From a bacterium (GTDB lineage: Bacteria > Bacillota > Clostridia > Oscillospirales > Acutalibacteraceae): DNA of 22,294 nucleotides. Within the stretch, counting starts at the first letter, position 1. Every line of letters starts with the position of its first letter. This document shows positions 21,421 through 22,294 of the stretch, piece by piece. A program made the position numbers and the translations under genes. The notes below the pieces were generated by a model. That model did no database searches. It was not told the origin of the DNA and was given only the letters and a program-made list of their open reading frames with translations. The stretch is taken from assembly GCA_004560045.1 (NCBI GenBank), contig SFWF01000039.1, positions 1 through 22,294 of the forward strand, written 5' to 3'.

Positions 21421-22294
21421 TTACATTACTGCCAGATAGTCAGCAAGTACAACATTTGGACTTCTGTATTTTAAGCAACTTTTTGAAATATTATTTGAAA
21501 TTCTGTTGTATTTAGCAAGCTGTTTTCTGCCGTCCTCAAGGCTATACATTCTCATTTTGCTGTAAAACCTTTGTTCATCAAGTCGGTGTTGGCGTTCTAC
21601 CTTGCCATTATGTCTCGGGGTTGCTACTTGGATCCTGTGGTACTTAATTCCACACTCGTCTAAATATTCTTCAAACAATGTCTTATGTGTTGCTTTCTTT
21701 ACTAACAAAGCGTTTGTCCACTCTGTTCCGTTGTCTGTTTGTATTTCTCTGATTGGAAACGGAAAATATTCTATTAGCTTTTTAAGAAAATCCAATGAAC
21801 TGTATGTGCTGTGCTCGTCGTACATTTCCCTAAAACAAAACCTTGTACACTCGTCAATTGCTGTATATTGGTAGTATTTATGCCCATTCGCAACACAATA
21901 CGCTGGCACAAACTTAACATCTATCTGCACCTTTTGCCCCGGATATTCTGCTCTTTGATATGGTTTAGGTTTGTAGCCTTTGCGTTTCTCAGGTGTTTCT
22001 TCTAATTTTAGCCTTTTTATTGCTCTAAGCAAACTATTGTAGCACCTTGTATATCCGTTCTCACGAAGCTTATCCCAAAGCATAATCTTATCTTTAGTTC
22101 TGCGATAATATCTTTCGATCATCGCATATTCTTCTGCCGTTTGCTGCCTTGGATGGCTGTGAGGACGGTGAGAACGGTCAATTAAGCTCTGCCATCTTCC
22201 GTCATAACGTTTCTTCCAATCATATATTGCTTTTCGACATACTCGGTAACGAATGCTTGCTGCTGTTACTCCATTTTTTGCAGAATATTTAATT
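21421..22294 (-). CDS. Integrase-core (DDE) transposase, N-terminus beyond the window
   Basis: The reading frame is open to the window edge, giving 290 visible residues; the start of the gene is not in the window. An ATG at 22122 is internal. Visible order: HTH of homeodomain type (residues about 1-30, VTAASIRYRVCRKAIYDWKK), basic linker (DRSHRPHSHPRQQT), then an rve catalytic core with QIDVKF (Asp125), IQTDNGTEW (Asp187) and NGKVERQHR (Glu233). All three catalytic residues are intact. This places it with IS481/IS3-like elements; the exact family is not certain. Its base composition is more AT-rich than the neighbours, as expected for a mobile gene. Confidence 0.85.
   Translation of the reverse strand, partial: IKYSAKNGVTAASIRYRVCRKAIYDWKKRYDGRWQSLIDRSHRPHSHPRQQTAEEYAMIERYYRRTKDKIMLWDKLRENGYTRCYNSLLRAIKRLKLEETPEKRKGYKPKPYQRAEYPGQKVQIDVKFVPAYCVANGHKYYQYTAIDECTRFCFREMYDEHSTYSSLDFLKKLIEYFPFPIREIQTDNGTEWTNALLVKKATHKTLFEEYLDECGIKYHRIQVATPRHNGKVERQHRLDEQRFYSKMRMYSLEDGRKQLAKYNRISNNISKSCLKYRSPNVVLADYLAVM

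Larger units (their letters stand above)
21312..22294 (-). mobile_element. Insertion sequence, one end inside the window (boundary approximate)
   Basis: The transposase and its downstream palindromes form the 3' half of an insertion element. The right-hand boundary is outside the window. The left boundary is put near 21312 because TGATAGGTAACACTTTTCTC looks like a terminal repeat, but no matching inverted end can be seen here. Confidence 0.45.

Overview
The window looks like a chromosomal segment of an uncultured, spore-forming anaerobe of the class Clostridia, probably a gut Oscillospirales-type lineage. The evidence is a full-length spoIIE, a Trp T-box leader, a tetrahydrofolate (THF) riboswitch, a YerB-type lipoprotein, AAGGAGG-type ribosome binding sites, and many short palindromic repeats between genes. 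The lineage below class level is inference. Nearly all core genes are intact; the exceptions are two genes of one divergent surface-protein/regulator locus.

Layout. Positions 1-1449: tRNA-Arg(ACG) on minus, then a DUF3048/YerB lipoprotein on plus. Positions 1767-8200: the unusual locus. A giant membrane-anchored cysteine-rich protein (about 1,430-1,450 aa, with about 65 Cys in its first 280 mature residues) overlaps a small Ig-like membrane protein on minus. Divergent to them is a membrane-embedded LuxR-type regulator on plus. Between the two sides lie a strong minus promoter and four GTGTGG motifs. The giant gene (A6 tract near its start) and the regulator gene (C7 tract in the middle) both look one base out of frame at a homopolymer. 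Positions 8201-9942: a probably acquired methyltransferase flanked by a perfect 31-bp direct repeat, tRNA-Ala(CGC), and arrays of small hairpins. Positions 9943-12724: spoIIE (minus) behind a promoter with perfect -35 and -10 boxes 21 bp apart and a Spo0A-box-like site, back to back with a Trp T-box leader. Positions 12725-13942: a stand-alone tryptophan synthase beta gene. Positions 13943-14560: repeats only. Positions 14561-15817: a folate ECF transporter S component and a PrdX-type tRNA-editing deacylase under a THF riboswitch. Positions 15888-21129: a four-gene operon of ATPase, permease, GldG-like auxiliary protein and DUF4340 protein, resembling Gld-type ABC systems. Positions 21421-22294: the 3' part of an integrase-core transposase that runs off the window edge.

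How the parts work together. The 1767-8200 locus is the best candidate for an undescribed system: two type I membrane-anchored surface proteins, translationally coupled, facing a one-component 7TM-LuxR regulator, with candidate operators in the shared intergenic region. The two homopolymer frame breaks could be phase-variation switches, fixed mutations, or assembly indels; the sequence alone cannot tell these apart. The other cellular modules (sporulation phosphatase, Trp-responsive trpB, folate uptake, Gld-like ABC system) have conventional regulation that can be read directly from their leaders.
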